Positions 46,766-59,608 of a DNA stretch of 64,000 bases are shown here, piece after piece. The stretch lies in contig OZ038500.1 of assembly GCA_964036315.1 (NCBI GenBank), positions 62,760,102 to 62,824,101 of the forward strand, written 5' to 3'. This stretch comes from Acanthosepion esculentum. Its lineage: Eukaryota > Mollusca > Cephalopoda > Sepiida > Sepiidae. Below the pieces are notes generated by a model, which did not search any database, was not told the origin of the DNA, and saw only the letters and a list, made by a program, of their open reading frames with translations. Numbering within the stretch: position 1 is the first letter of the stretch; each line of letters starts with the position of its first letter. The position numbers and the translations under genes are program-made.

Positions 46766-47141
46766 GATCTAGACCTCTATTTCTATTCTATATTTTGGGG
46801 GATGCTGAATCCATTTTGGGCAGTAGAAATTACCCCTCAAAATGTCAAAAGTAAGTCAAATGCATAAATTAAACTCTTTCAGGAATTTAGACTCTTCACT
46901 GCAGAACAATGTTTAGCGACATAAAACAATAAATTTATTATTGCAAATGTTTAAGTTTTGTGTTAATTTTCCTCTTAAGTATAAATAACATTCATACAAT
47001 TCCATAATTGAGCTGAAAACTACTCGGGGGCTCAAAAATCACAAATCTTCACTTTACTCTGTTGTGCGGGCCACTGTGATCTTCACATGGATATGCTGGA
47101 GCTGAGTGATATTGGAAGTGCTTTTAAATTTTTAATTCTAG

Positions 47142-47264
47142 GAAGCAGCAAAATGAAAGTGCCGAAGAGGAGCAGGAATTATCTGAAGTGTTCATGAAGA
47201 CCTTACATTACACACAGCGTTTTAGTAAATTTAAAAACAGGGAAACTATTGCTGCTGTCAGAAG
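47142..47264 (+). CDS. POLR2D: POLR2D exon 3
   Basis: Acceptor TTAATTCTAG. The first base completes Arg 46. The exon encodes [40 protein letters not shown] and two bases of Ser 87. Donor AGAAG|GTAAGT. These are among the most conserved residues of metazoan RPB4; the two halves are within a few substitutions of the human sequence. Confidence 0.98.
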
Positions 47265-47425
47265 GTAAGTATTAATCAACCTATATATTATGTGCACTAG
47301 GTTCTTTCTTTCTTTTTCCTTCTTAGTCTAGAACCTGCTGTCATCAACATGTTTATTTTTCATTCCAAGAGTTGTTCAGACAATTGAACCTTTTTTTTAT
47401 CTTGCTTATTTTGTTAACTTTTAAT

Positions 47426-47562
47426 GGATGTGCCAATTGGGTAATGGATAATGGCTTAAAAAGAGAAATTGGGGAGTTGAGGGAAAGAGATGGATTCATA
47501 CCTTTCCCAAGGGTGCTTACACAAAAGTGGATGTAACAAAATTTGACTGGAATTTGAACATA
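47426..47562. mobile_element. Two SINE family A pieces in opposite orientations
   Basis: A plus-strand head (47426-47482, 'ccaattgggtaatggataatggctt') is followed by a minus-strand body (47487-47562, 'gatggattcatacctttcccaagggt', 'tttgactggaatttgaac'). It is a rearrangement or a nested insertion. Confidence 0.65.
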
Positions 47563-47694
47563 AAACAGATTACAAAATAAAATCTGTGCTAGGAAAAGTC
47601 ATGCTAAAAATGCATAAAATCATTTTCTTTAAAAAAATTGGAATTAAGAGTAGTAATTAATGAAAAACCATTATAATATGAAATTTTATTTGAA

Positions 47695-47975
47695 ATTATG
47701 GAGTGGTCTCACCTGTTAGGTCCCAACTATGAGTAAATGAACCCTAAAACAAAAATAAAACACTACAAAAGTATAAAAATAATTTTTCGCATAAAACAAA
47801 TTGACAACAATACAAATTTTTAGTAAAATGGCTAGCAATACATTTTATCTGTAGTTGAAGGCATACAATTGTGTTCAAAATATATTTAATTAAAGCCATA
47901 AAATTGTGTTCAAAATATTTAGATTTCGGCATTAAATAACCCATAAAGATGTTGATATGCCGCTAAACAAAATCA
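47695..47975 (-). repeat. Interspersed repeat family F, reverse
   Basis: 'cacctgttaggtcccaactatgagtaaatga', 'agcaatacattttatctgtagttgaaggcata' and 'aacccataaagatgttgatatgcc' are the reverse of 29610-30300. A short internal duplication is present ('attgtgttcaaaatat' twice). Confidence 0.7.
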
Positions 47976-48224
47976 CCCAACTATTCAAAATTATAATTTA
48001 ACAAATAAAAAATGTTTTTTTTTTTTTTTGTAAGTTTTGTCTTAAAAACTGATGATTTTAAGCTATTCAAAATGACTTTCAAGAACGTAGGTTTATTATT
48101 TCCATCATATACATGTAGAGTTTATGTATGAATCAATTTGTTTGGATATTGAAGTAACCTTGTGTTATTTAAAATAGGGAGCATGCTGGATAACCAAAAC
48201 TTGACATAGAATTTTTCCTGCCAC

Positions 48225-48570
48225 CATTAAAATCATTATTTACATTCAGAATAATGTCCTCATCTTTGTTTTTAATATTACATTTCAGCCATTGTGCCTT
48301 CTGACCTTCTTTAGGTACCTATTGATCCAGGTAGCTTTCAGGGAATTTCAAACTCAACCCATTATTCAATGTACAAAGGATAGATAGTTCTTATTCCGCT
48401 GCCCGTCATGTGTAGGAACATCTGGGTTAATTGTCCTTTTACTATTGTGCAGTCTTGTTTCTCACTGAATCTGAATATATCCATACTACCTGGTCCAGGG
48501 ATTGAACTCACAATTACTGTGCAACCAAATTCACTAACCAATGCTTTAATCCTTGGAACTTTAAAACTAA
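48225..48570 (-). mobile_element. Family D arm plus tRNA-like SINE segment
   Basis: An arm ('attatttacattcagaataatgtcctcatctttg', 'cattgtgccttctgaccttctttagg') is followed by a reverse tRNA-like segment containing 'ccagggattgaactcacaattact' (box B complement). The tRNA-like part also matches 58640-58910 and the centre of 14413-14837. Confidence 0.65.
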
Positions 48571-48824
48571 TGTTATTCTTGCTTTCTCTGCTGTTATGTG
48601 GCCTAGTTTCAGACACCTATGTCATGTTAGACTCTATATTGCACATTTATAAATCTGCCATATCTGGTCTGGTGCTCTGACTATATATCTCAAGATTCTC
48701 AACAATAACCAAAGAATAGTCTGTAATGTAATCGGTCCTGCCCTGGCATCTTGACTTCAGTCACTTTCCCACTGGCATGACGTGTGTTTTTTATAAATAT
48801 TTACATGGTGATTGTTCTGACAAG

Positions 48825-49140
48825 CTTTCCTCCTTGGTACCTTGGCTGCATGAATTTAAGCATACTACTAGATTGGCAATTAGGTCTCGCCGTTTTACTG
48901 TTGACCTATTGTAACCAAATGTTTTATTCTAATAGTTTCTTTTTCTCACACTGGTTTCTTGCATCCCTTGCCACCTACAATCTTCAAAAATTTAAATGCA
49001 ATGCCAATTGTCATCTTCCGTCTTCCTGAAACCTGTTCTTTTATTGCCCTTTCACCTCACTAAAGTTTTCACATTCTCTTTCACTCCCAGTAACCCCTTG
49101 CGTCTTAGTGGCATTATAGCCTTGCTTGTGATGAAATTAA
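48825..49140 (-). repeat. Interspersed repeat family G, reverse
   Basis: 'ggtaccttggctgcatgaatttaa', 'ctagattggcaattaggtc', 'ccttgcgtcttagtggcattatagccttgctt' are the reverse complement of 63325-63575. Confidence 0.65.
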
Positions 49141-49270
49141 CAAAAATGACTGTTTGTTTTACTGTAAATAATGCAAATAAAGATTACTGCTTATCCCAGA
49201 AATTCAAAGAGAAAAACTATTCAATTCATTCAATGTAACAGTTGTAGTCATAATTAGTCATCATGGTAGT

Positions 49271-49273
<3 letters not shown>

Positions 49274-49323
<50 letters not shown>
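49274..49323. repeat. (TA)n microsatellite
   Basis: Uninterrupted run of about 25 units. Confidence 0.95.
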
Positions 49324-49327
<4 letters not shown>

Positions 49328-49347
49328 AACAATTGTCATTTGAAATA

Positions 49348-49961
49348 CAGGTTGAGTATCCTTTATCTGAAATTCCCAAACCTGAAGGTTTTTCAGGTGC
49401 TGACATGATTTACCACAAATGGGAAATTTTAGAAAGCACTAGGAACATTCCCAGATGATGTGCAGCTGTTGTAAGTGACCCTCATCTGCCCTGGCTGAGG
49501 GTTCCCCAAACCAACTATATAACCTGTGTTGGCGCCAGGTTTTGTTAGTGATCGTCACAGCAACACCTTCATTCATGGATTACTTACCCGGTGTTTTGTG
49601 CTCAGTAAAGATATTATTCAAAATGTCATAAAGTCTTGCATTTATATATTTTTGTAAGTAATGATAATGTTTTTTTTTGTACATGTACAGAAAGTACAAA
49701 ACATTATTTTACATTATTTTTAGCATCATTACCTGTATCTGTATGCACACAAAATTTATTAAATTTTATATAAAACTACTTTTAAGGTGTGTGTATAAAA
49801 AAGCTGTGTTATGAAATATAAAGGGATATTGTGTTTATGCTTAGGTTTATTTTACAGATGCTATATACAAATTAAATAGCCTGTATTTGAAAATCCTAAA
49901 AAATTTGAAAAAAGCAAGAACTTTTGGTTCCAAGAATTTCAGATAAAGGGTTCTCAACCTG
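49348..49961. mobile_element. Tigger-like non-autonomous DNA transposon, 614 bp
   Basis: The left end CAGGTTGAGTATCCTTTATC follows TA, and the right end is its inverted repeat (ataaagggttctcaacctg). The right TA has become TC. The CAGGTTGAGTATCC terminus with adjoining 'tgaaattcc' closely resembles known pogo/Tigger-group ends. A second inner inverted pair ('cccaaacctgaaggtttttcagg' / 'cttttggttccaagaatttcag') is visible. No transposase. Confidence 0.8.
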
Positions 49962-50389
49962 TCGTAGTAATTCATATTGCATTGATTGTAGTTCTAAGTC
50001 CTTTTTTTTCTGATTTTAATTAAGATCTAGTGGCAGTAGTTCGTGCTGCTAAAATTAATTGATCTGTTCATAAGAAATAAATTTTTTAAATTGGGAGTAA
50101 AAAAAATTTTTAAGGGAATAATTTTTGTAGATTAGCACTCATTAGATAACTGCTTACTGCAGACGTTGACGTTTTTCTCAATTCGTAATAATATGCAGTT
50201 ATCAATGATATGAGCACACTTTCAAACTTGAAGTTGTATTTTTTGAGCAGACCAGTCAATGAAGTTTAAGGTACATACCTGAAAAACAAATGGTGTGTCC
50301 TTAGGACATTTTATTTCATCAATCATTTTTATTGTTTTAAAAAGCTATTTTTGGATTTTTAATGTAACTGGATTTGTGCAGTCTCTTTT

Positions 50390-50850
50390 TTTTTTTTTTT
50401 TTTTCTTGTGAAGCGACAACAAAAGACTTAAACACTTTATTTTATTGTTTATTTGCAAGTATAATTTTATATTTACCAGTTTATAAAAATATGTGAATCA
50501 ACTACAATGCAATATTTAATATTTACCATATTATAAAGAAAAAACTATGAGAACAATTATTTTTATTCATAAATTTATAAAAATGTACGAGAACAAGAAA
50601 ATTTAGATAAACATAACATTGAGTAATTGTAATAATAAATGTTGAAAAAAATTAATTTTCCAGGTATTTTTTGTTAACATATAAATTCACTAAAATAGTT
50701 TGTGAGCATCTGGATTTATTAGATTCACAAGAATACTTTTGTCAATTCTTGAGTAAAAAGAGAATGCATAAATCCAGTTTCATATGTTTTAAGTTGTATT
50801 AAAATTCTAAAAATTGACAAGTGATTATGCAGTTGTCAAAAGAAAAACCA
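50390..50850 (-). repeat. Inverted-repeat element family E, core
   Basis: The AT-rich core words of family E are visible ('tttaccagtttataaaaatatgtgaatcaa', 'ttcataaatttataaa', 'tttcatatgttttaagttgtattaaaattcta'). The termini are too diverged to place. Confidence 0.55.
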
Positions 50851-50917
50851 TCCTTTTAGCACTTTTTATTTTTTTTTTTCAGATATGTATATCTTAAATT
50901 TTGCCAACAAGTTAATT

Positions 50918-51230
50918 TCAGTCAGTTATGTGCCATGTGTGATACACACTTAGGTGATCACGTATCTTTTGAAACATGACTGATGGAGCAGATTTTTTTT
51001 TTCCTGCAGTAGGTTGCCATTTCTTTCTGCGGTAGACCAGTTGCCATCCAATGCTACAAAACCCAGTCTGTCCTGCTATTTACCCATAGCTGTGGGGAGA
51101 AGATGAGGATTCATACCTTTCCCAAGGGTATTAGCACCTAAGTGAATGTAATGGATTTGACTGGAATTCGAAATTGGCTCTCCAATTCCTCAATCCGAGC
51201 CAATATCCATTACTCCTGCATTCAGTAGTG
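50918..51230 (-). mobile_element. SINE family A with 3' tail domain
   Basis: The reverse copy includes the tail 'cagttatgtgccatgtgtgatacacacttaggtgatca', then 'tctgcggtagaccagttgccatccaatgctac', 'cccagtctgtcctgctatttacccata', 'tggaattcgaaattgg' and the head complement 'ccaatatccattactcc'. It shows the family is over 300 bp long. Confidence 0.85.
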
Positions 51231-51577
51231 CAAGTATAATATCCGCCTATTTTTATTAGCTATTCATTTTGTCGGATACTCAAGATTTTACAAGTGTTTT
51301 TATCTGATGAAAACAAGTTAAATATATAATCAACAATGTTTGGGAAAACCTCATTTCAAGAAAGTTAACGAAATTGCACATTTCTAGATTGATGACAGCA
51401 ATTGTTTTTAAGTGCAAATAAATGTTAAGAATAATTAAACAAAGTCAAACTCTATTGTGAAACAATGGAGCTAAATATATTACTGCTATATTTTACTCCA
51501 GCAATAGAAGTCATAAAAATGTTCATAACTTCTTTATTTGTTGAATAATTTATTGTTTTTGTCTTGTTTCATAACAG

Positions 51578-51673
51578 TCTTTTGCTGCAGAAGAAATTGC
51601 ACAAGTTTGAACTTGCTGCATTGGCAAATTTATGCCCTGACAATGCAGAAGAGTCCAAATCTCTCATTCCCAG
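51578..51673 (+). CDS. POLR2D: POLR2D exon 4
   Basis: Acceptor TTTCATAACAG. It completes Ser 87 and encodes [31 protein letters not shown] and two bases of Ser 119. Donor CCCAG|GTATGT. This is the core of the C-terminal helical (HRDC-like) domain of RPB4. Confidence 0.98.
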
Positions 51674-51757
51674 GTATGTATAGATGTGAGCTATATATAA
51701 TTAAAATAGTTCACATATGTTTTCAATTCATACTCTGAGTTTTCATTCAATACTCAG

Positions 51758-51792
<35 letters not shown>

Positions 51793-52069
51793 ATTTTTTA
51801 TAATGAACCCAGTTTATTTTCTGATCATATTCCCTTTTTTTTATAAAAAGAAAAGAGTATGCTTCTTTTTTTTTTTTTTTTTTTTTGACATAAATTGTTT
51901 TGAAATAATTCTGTTAATAATGTAAAATTAAATTTGTATTGAGTAAAAAATTTTATTGGTTCAGTTATAATCATTAAATCATTGGATAAGTTAGCTGTTA
52001 ATGGAATAGCAATTTATTTGCTTTCTTCTTTTTTTTTCTTTGGGTTTTGTTACTAATGTAAACTAGAAA

Positions 52070-52450
52070 GACCAGTCTTCCTCTATCAGGTTAGAAGAAA
52101 TGGGTTTATGCCTTTCCCAAGGGTATTTGGGTGAAAGTGAATGCAACTATCATAATTGGAATTTGAACTTGTGAAGCTACTCCTACTTTCTGAGTTGATA
52201 ACCACTACGCTGTGGAGATATATATATATTACACACACACACACACATATTAATTAAATTTCTTGAACGTAATTTAATTTTTAATGGTGAAAGCTAATTG
52301 AATTTGAAATCCTTTTATTAACATGTCTTTTATTTAGTGGTTTATACAGGGTGAGGTGTGGCAAAATGATCTGCCTCGTCAGTCATGTATTGAAAGATGC
52401 ATGATTGCCTAAGCGTGTATCATGCCTGGCACACAACTGACTGAAGTAGA
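52070..52450. mobile_element. SINE family A pieces: reverse body (52070-52218) and plus tail (52366-52450)
   Basis: The reverse body has 'gggtttatgcctttcccaagggtat', 'ttggaatttgaactt' and 'gataaccactacgctgtgg'. The plus tail has 'gcctcgtcagtcatgtattgaaagatgcatgat' and 'gtgtatcatgcctggcacacaactgactga'. (AT)/(CA) runs lie between at 52220-52247. Confidence 0.7.
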
Positions 52451-52672
52451 TGTTAACCATAGAATGTTACCAACAACTCTTTTCATCCTACTTAGCATTC
52501 AAAAAGGGAATAGTCTATTATTTATGAAGTATTGGCAGGATGTACAGGCTAATTAACTAAAGAACGAATGAATGATGGAACATGCAGAATTATAATATGA
52601 TTTAACATTTAAATTTATATCTGATCTAATTGTTTACATAAATGTTTAGTTGATTTATGTGCATACATATAT

Positions 52673-52811
52673 AAAAGTGGACACTGAGGTCAACACGAAG
52701 TGGCGATAGTCTGTTTCATGCTTGAACATAATCTTCAGGCCATGGTCTGAATATTTCTTTCAAGCATAAAACAGACTCACTGCTTGTTGTTGACTTCGGT
52801 GTCCACTTTTA
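52673..52811. mobile_element. 139-bp foldback MITE, arms ~55-60 bp
   Basis: 'taaaagtggacactgaggtcaaca' at the left pairs with 'tgttgacttcggtgtccactttta' at the right, continuing to 'ctgtttcatgcttgaa' / 'ttcaagcataaaacag'. Short loop; no ORF. One arm recurs at 23196-23290. A (CT)n run follows at 52826-52846. Confidence 0.85.
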
Positions 52812-52865
52812 GATTTACATTCTCTCTCTCTCTCTCTCTCTCTCTGATACCCATAAATATAGTCT

Positions 52866-53162
52866 ACCTTAAAACTATCAGTTATGTGCCATGCGTGATA
52901 CATGCTTAGGTGATCATGTATCTTTCAATACATGACTGTCAGGGCAGATTTTTCCCACAGTAGTTTCTTTCTGTGGTAGACCAGTTGCCATCCAAGGCTA
53001 TAGAACCCGGTCTGTCCTGCTATTTACTCATAACTGGGAGGAGGATTCATACTCTTTCTCAAGGGTATTAACATGTAAGTGTATGCAATGGATTTGACTG
53101 GAATTCGAACTCAGCTCTCCGATTCCTCAATCCGAGCTGCTATCTATTACTCTACTGTGCCT
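52866..53162 (-). mobile_element. SINE family A, near full length, reverse
   Basis: Tail 'agttatgtgccatgcgtgatacatgcttaggtgatcatg', 'ccacagtag', 'tgtggtagaccagttgccatccaaggctatagaacccgg', 'gaggattcatactctttctc', 'ggaattcgaactcagc' (box B) and the head complement 'gctgctatctattactctactgtgcctcc'. The best full copy in the window. Confidence 0.9.
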
Positions 53163-53203
53163 CCCTACCTTAAAAAACCTCCCTACCTGAAAACTATACT
53201 TTT

Positions 53204-53244
<41 letters not shown>

Positions 53245-53249
53245 CAAAT

Positions 53250-53400
53250 GCCCCTTGAACCGTGTTCCTGATCAAATCGAATTCATAAATAATTACATCG
53301 GTCACACAACTACATGCCTATCTAGATGCCTTAAGTTACACTTATCTGACCATAGCTCTATTAGAACCCATTTAAACACACACACATTCTTGCTGTTCAC
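53250..53400 (+). mobile_element. Penelope-like element fragment, GIY-YIG domain
   Basis: One open frame reads INNYIGHTTTCLSRCLKLHL, then SDHSSIRTHLNTH, the start of a Penelope GIY-YIG endonuclease (G-x-Y motif as NYIGHT). It is truncated on both sides and preceded by a (TA)n run at about 53205-53240. It shares 'aataattacatcggtcacac' with 15390. Confidence 0.8.
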
Positions 53401-53409
53401 AGCCTTGTG

Positions 53410-54028
53410 TTGTCATGGAGGAGGACAATATTTTTGCTATTGATGGGTTTTGGGGTGCTTTTCAACCAAACTTTTTATTGACATGTTGCAACTGCTACAA
53501 ATTTGGATTTAGTGTTTCATTGCATTTTAAGAACTCTAAATAAATAATACCTCAATAATTCCACCACATGCACAACATTACCTTTTTCCATAGAGCTCAG
53601 ATTCTGGGATCACTTGTGGAGATTTTTCCTTGTCAGTCCACTGACTTTTGCATCAAACATTGTCGTATGTAACCTACATTTCGTCATCTGTTATGATTTA
53701 TTTAAGGAAAGGCTAGTTAGGATGATACATTCTTCCTTATAATGGTTTTCAAGAACAGAAATTACTTATGACTCGATCAAATAATATGCTTCCAGATGAG
53801 AAATGAAACTATTCCTTTCATCAGCTAGGAAAACCATTGCTAAGCTAAGTGTGCCTTACTATTAGGCTATGGAAAGACATCATAGTAAAGCAAGGCTCAG
53901 TTACACTTCCTGTCAGGAAGCATATTTTCTTTAGTAAGACTTTTTGATCTCTAGGTTGGTTGACATTAATATCACTGTTTTAAATATATAATGTTTATGG
54001 TAAAAAGTAATATATATGTATAAGTAAA
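53410..54028. other. Intronic DNA, unclassified
   Basis: No gene or recognisable element; several short inverted words near 53760-53930 may be remnants of one. Confidence 0.4.
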
Positions 54029-54029
54029 A

Positions 54030-54660
54030 AATTATCCACACTTTTGCCATGCATATCTTTAGGTTTGTCATGCTGTCTTCTGCTCACGTATGCTTATAGT
54101 TGGTACTATTATGGTCAGATGATCAAAGTTTGAGCTTGATCACACCAGTTTTCTTGCTGCTGTTACAGTATAAACATGGCTGCTTTGCTAGCAGTGTGCA
54201 GCAAGGAGGAACAAAGAGCAGTGATCCGATTTCTCTGGTTTGAAGGTGTGTCAAGAGCTGAAATTCATTGTGCATTACCATATAGAAGTGTATGAGTGGA
54301 TCAAGAAGTTTAAAAGTAGTCAGACAAGCATGACACCCAAAGAAGGAGCAGAACACCTGTTAACCTCCACCACTGATGAGAAGATTCTCCAAGCTTGAGA
54401 GATGGTAATGGTGAACTGGCAAGTTATCATTAATGAGGTAACATGTTTTCTGCAGATTTGGATCACTGCTCTTTATTCCTCCTTGGTGCACACTGCTGGC
54501 AGAGTGGCCATGTTAATACTGTAACAGCGGTAAAAAAGAAACTGAACAATCGAGCTGAAACTTCAATCATGTGACCACAATAGTACCAACTATAAGTAGA
54601 CATGAGCAGAAGGCAGTGTGACAAACCTAAAGATATATTATGGTGAAAGTGCAGATAATT
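54030..54660. mobile_element. Mariner-derived foldback element with ~200-bp arms
   Basis: The left arm (about 54030-54230) and the right arm (about 54454-54660, reversed) share 'atctttaggtttgtca', 'ttatagttggtactat' and 'gctgttacagta', and each contains the start of a mariner transposase. Left: MAALLAVCSKEEQRAVIRFL, then WFEGVSRAEIH; right (minus strand): MATLPAVCTKEE, stop, RAVI. After the left arm the frame continues with VYEWIKKFKSSQTSMTP and TTDEKILQA, the mariner HTH region, before decaying. The structure implies two head-to-head 5' ends of one family. Confidence 0.85.
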
Positions 54661-54674
54661 TGCTTACTTAACCC

Positions 54675-54681
54675 GTGTGTG

Positions 54682-54724
<43 letters not shown>
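54675..54724. repeat. (TG)n/(TA)n microsatellite
   Basis: Dinucleotide run ending right at the Helitron 5' terminus. Confidence 0.9.
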
Positions 54725-54725
<1 letters not shown>

Positions 54726-54728
<3 letters not shown>

Positions 54729-55403
54729 ATAAAAGGCAGGATGTGTGTGTGTGTGTGTGTGTGTAACAAATGCACGGCCGCAATTTTCGACGGATTTGCA
54801 CCAAAATTTACATGCAAATGCTCCAAGTTAGTGGGAAGGCTAAGACCGACTTTGCATTTCCCAACTCCCGTTGATAGTGGAAATAATTGATTTTTTTCAT
54901 GCTTCTACATCAGTTTTCATGTAGTTGGCGGCCATTTTCTACTGGCCAGAGTGAGAGCCTATAGCTGGCTGCCACGAATAGGCAGGAAGATTCTATTGGC
55001 CAGCGTGAGAGCCAACAGCTGACTGACACGAATGTTAACTAGCATGCTGCAATTGATTTTGATTTCGCAAAACTGGTTTGGGTGTGAAAAAGTATTTGTT
55101 GTTAACATTCTTTTTTCATTCGGTTTTTCCAGTTACGTGTCCTTTTTTTAAAGCTGATTGTTTTGTGTTCATTTTGTTTAGTTCTTTTTTCGTAACAGAT
55201 TTAATGTTTGGTATAGAGCTTAGAAAAAATTTGCAGTGTGATATAGGCAAGAAGTAAGGCATGTAGCAACACCAGCACGGCAAAGGGCACTCCATTAAAG
55301 GTGAGGAAAGGCAAAAATATTTTAAGTCAAGTGATAGCGATTGCTGTATGAGTAGTGTGATTTTTTTTAATCAAGCACGGGCAACACCGGGCCATGCTGC
55401 TAG
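54726..55403 (+). mobile_element. Non-autonomous Helitron, 678 bp
   Basis: The 5' end is TCTATAAAAGGCAGGATGTG, with TC directly after an A. The 3' end is CTAG followed by T, preceded by a GC-rich imperfect hairpin (gcacggGCAACAccgggc). These are the hallmarks of Helitrons, which insert between A and T. Inside it has the typical early segment 'aacaaatgcacggccgcaattttcgacgg', a (GT)n stretch, and two ~50-bp near-duplicate segments ('ctactggccagagtgagagcc' / 'ctattggccagcgtgagagcc'). No Rep/helicase ORF. Confidence 0.9.
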
Positions 55404-57250
<1,847 letters not shown>

Positions 57251-57439
57251 TTTATTATTAAATGTTTAACAATCAATCGGATTGAATGTTGTGTATATAT
57301 TCATATTATACATCCAAATACTTCCTGTCTCTTATCATCAATCAAGACTATGGAGCAGACATTTTTTGATATCTCATCAACAATGCAATTCATCAGACAT
57401 CCTTCTGATTGTAAACATTTTCTTTTTTCATTTCAATTA

Positions 57440-57510
57440 AATAAATAAGACTGAATCCTTTCTGCCACATTGCCAATGATTCTCATTGTTATGAAATTCA
57501 TGGTAATAAA
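57440..57510 (+). terminator. POLR2D: POLR2D polyadenylation signals (two candidates)
   Basis: AATAAA at 57440-57445 and again at 57505-57510, 190 and 255 bp after the stop. The second is followed by a T-rich stretch. The choice cannot be made from sequence alone. Confidence 0.6.
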
Positions 57511-58134
57511 TTATTTTTTTCTTTTCTAAACAGTTTTCTTCAAATTTCATGACATCTTTACTGTTATTTACTGAAAGGAAATTGTCAATATGTACTAAAC
57601 TTGGCTTTGTACGACATGGTAGAATGAGGGGAAAATGGGTTGGGCAGCAAAATTGTGTTATGTCCGTTTATTTGGATAGCTCATGTTTGCTTTGAAAAAC
57701 AAAATTCCGATTTTTTATGTTTGTGTGGGGCTCAAACACTGGCCTGTGGTAATAATAGGAAATATTTAATTATCTTCACAACTATTATCATGTTGACTTT
57801 TGTAAATGAAGACTTGAGGGATTTAATGATGACAAGCAAGACTCACATGGGAGGGGGTAAATTTTCCTGGCAGTTGCAGGAGGAGGTCTGTTATCTTGAG
57901 GGTGCTCTACTTCTGCAGTTTGTTTCAGGTGGGGATAACTCCTTGTCAAAATATATATGCTCTCGTTCACCAATTGAGCACTATAGGGAAAGGAAATTTT
58001 CAAAAATCAGTGGCTGCTCCTGCTATTAGCACATTGCTCTTCAGTTATGAATTGAGTGCTCTGGCTACTGATTTAGTGTTTGTATACATCATGTATGTAA
58101 TATGTTAAAAGATTTCCTTTATATGGTGTGGGCT
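57511..58134. other. Flanking DNA
   Basis: Overlapping open frames at 57640-58108 show no domain. No supported gene. Confidence 0.4.
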
Positions 58135-58210
58135 GATAGCTTTGGGGTAGAGTCTTTGACTGATGCCAAATTGGTTGAGTTTCGATCCCAGCTTGAAGCA
58201 ATCGAATGTC
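58135..58210 (+). repeat. tRNA-like segment (possible SINE head)
   Basis: 'tagctttggggtagagtc' resembles a box A and 'gagtttcgatcccagc' a box B at suitable spacing. The fold is not that of an intact tRNA. Probably a third tRNA-derived SINE family. Confidence 0.45.
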
Positions 58211-58639
58211 TAGCCACACTGATGAGCTGTGATACAGTGAAAACAGGCTTGTATGTGGATGACTTATATTCCCTGTATTCCATATTTCTTGTCAGCAGGT
58301 TGCCAAACAGAGGTCTCTAGAAGGTGATAGTCTTCCATCAACCAGATTGAATTTTGTGTATATATTTGTTGTATCCTTAAAGAAGGTTACAGACAAAGGT
58401 GGTACTCGAGTGAAAGGAACAGCAACACATGCCTTCAGTTAGCAGGCTAGTAATTCCCGAAGCAAGTCCGCCAGGTATGTCCTGTGGACACTATATATAT
58501 CTACTGATATAGTCAGTCCACGATAGGCAATAGGGAGAGTGGGACATTCCATTACAATATTCATGTCTCTTATCATCAAACAAGACTGGAGCATACCTTT
58601 TTCTTTCCTTATCAACAATGCCATTAATCAGATATGCCC
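58211..58639. other. Flanking DNA with a partial echo of the POLR2D 3' UTR
   Basis: 'atgtctcttatcatcaa.caagact.gagca' and 'atcaacaatgc.att.atcagat' at 58562-58640 resemble 57325-57400 in the 3' UTR, and 'accagattgaatttt' at 58340 resembles 57277. It could be a repeat shared by both places or a diverged local duplication. Confidence 0.4.
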
Positions 58640-59215
58640 AATGTGGTTAAAGCTTTTGAGACATTTCTTCAATGTTTGTGGCACTATTTTGAAGACTTCT
58701 ATGTTAGTGATGAAGTCACTCAAGTGCACTTTAAGAATGTTGTGAAGACATTTAAAGTTGTGTCGATAGTGCTGCTCAGCTATTGCTCTCCCTGTTTCCA
58801 CTGAGTCCAAGTACACACTGCCCAACCCAGGGATTGAACCTGCAATTACTCTATCACCAAATTCATGAATCAACACTTTAATCCGCAGGACAATAGCCAG
58901 GTAGTGGGAACCGGGTGAACAATAACCGTGCAGTACTTAAAAAAGAAAAAAGCACTAGAAGAGAAATCCCTAGACATGAGCATTTGAATGAGAACTGTCT
59001 ACCCCTAGAGATTTGGGGTTCAATTCAGAATTCCCTGTAGGTTACCCAGATTGATATACACCTGATGAAGGCTAGAGAGCATAACTGCTGAAATTTTAGT
59101 TTGCATGTAAATAACTCCTCATCCCAGAAATTCAGATATGGTGATAATAACAAAGATGAGGACAATAATCTGCATGTAAATAATTGATAACTTCTCATCC
59201 CAGAAATTCAGACAA
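58640..59215. mobile_element. Family D copy with reversed tRNA-like segment
   Basis: About 58780-58890 has the tRNA-like segment in reverse ('cccagggattgaacctgcaattact'). About 58950-59215 has the D body ('gagaactgtctaccccta', 'gaattccctgtaggttacccagattgatatacacctgatgaaggct') and two successive copies of its end ('catgtaaata..', 'cccagaaattcaga', 'aacaaagatgaggacaat'). Confidence 0.65.
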
Positions 59216-59608
59216 ATTATGTATATGTTAATCTAGAAGTGAGTGTGTTTAAATGTAGAAAGGAAACATTAGATAAAGAAGTTAAGTATCCAAGACAGAA
59301 TTTACAAAGAGGGAAATGAATGAATTACAAAGTCACATGGTTATTTTAGCCATTTTATTATCATTAGATACAATGGAAGCCATTGACTTTTCCACTAGTA
59401 CATAATTACAACATAAAAAGTTCAATTTCTATAAATGAAAATACCATTAAAAATCATATTTACAGATCGCGGCAGCTATTAGGTAGATGTGATTAAATAT
59501 ACTTTAATGTTTAAAAAAAATTAATTCAGTATTATTATTGTTTCGGTAATAAGCATTATAACATAGCACAAATAGCTATATTGTGGAAAAAGGAATTTTT
59601 GACTATAT

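Noticed and set aside
57640..58108. Overlapping frames downstream of POLR2D as a new gene
   Set aside because: No domain, no splice support, and frames on both strands overlap without codon-like composition.
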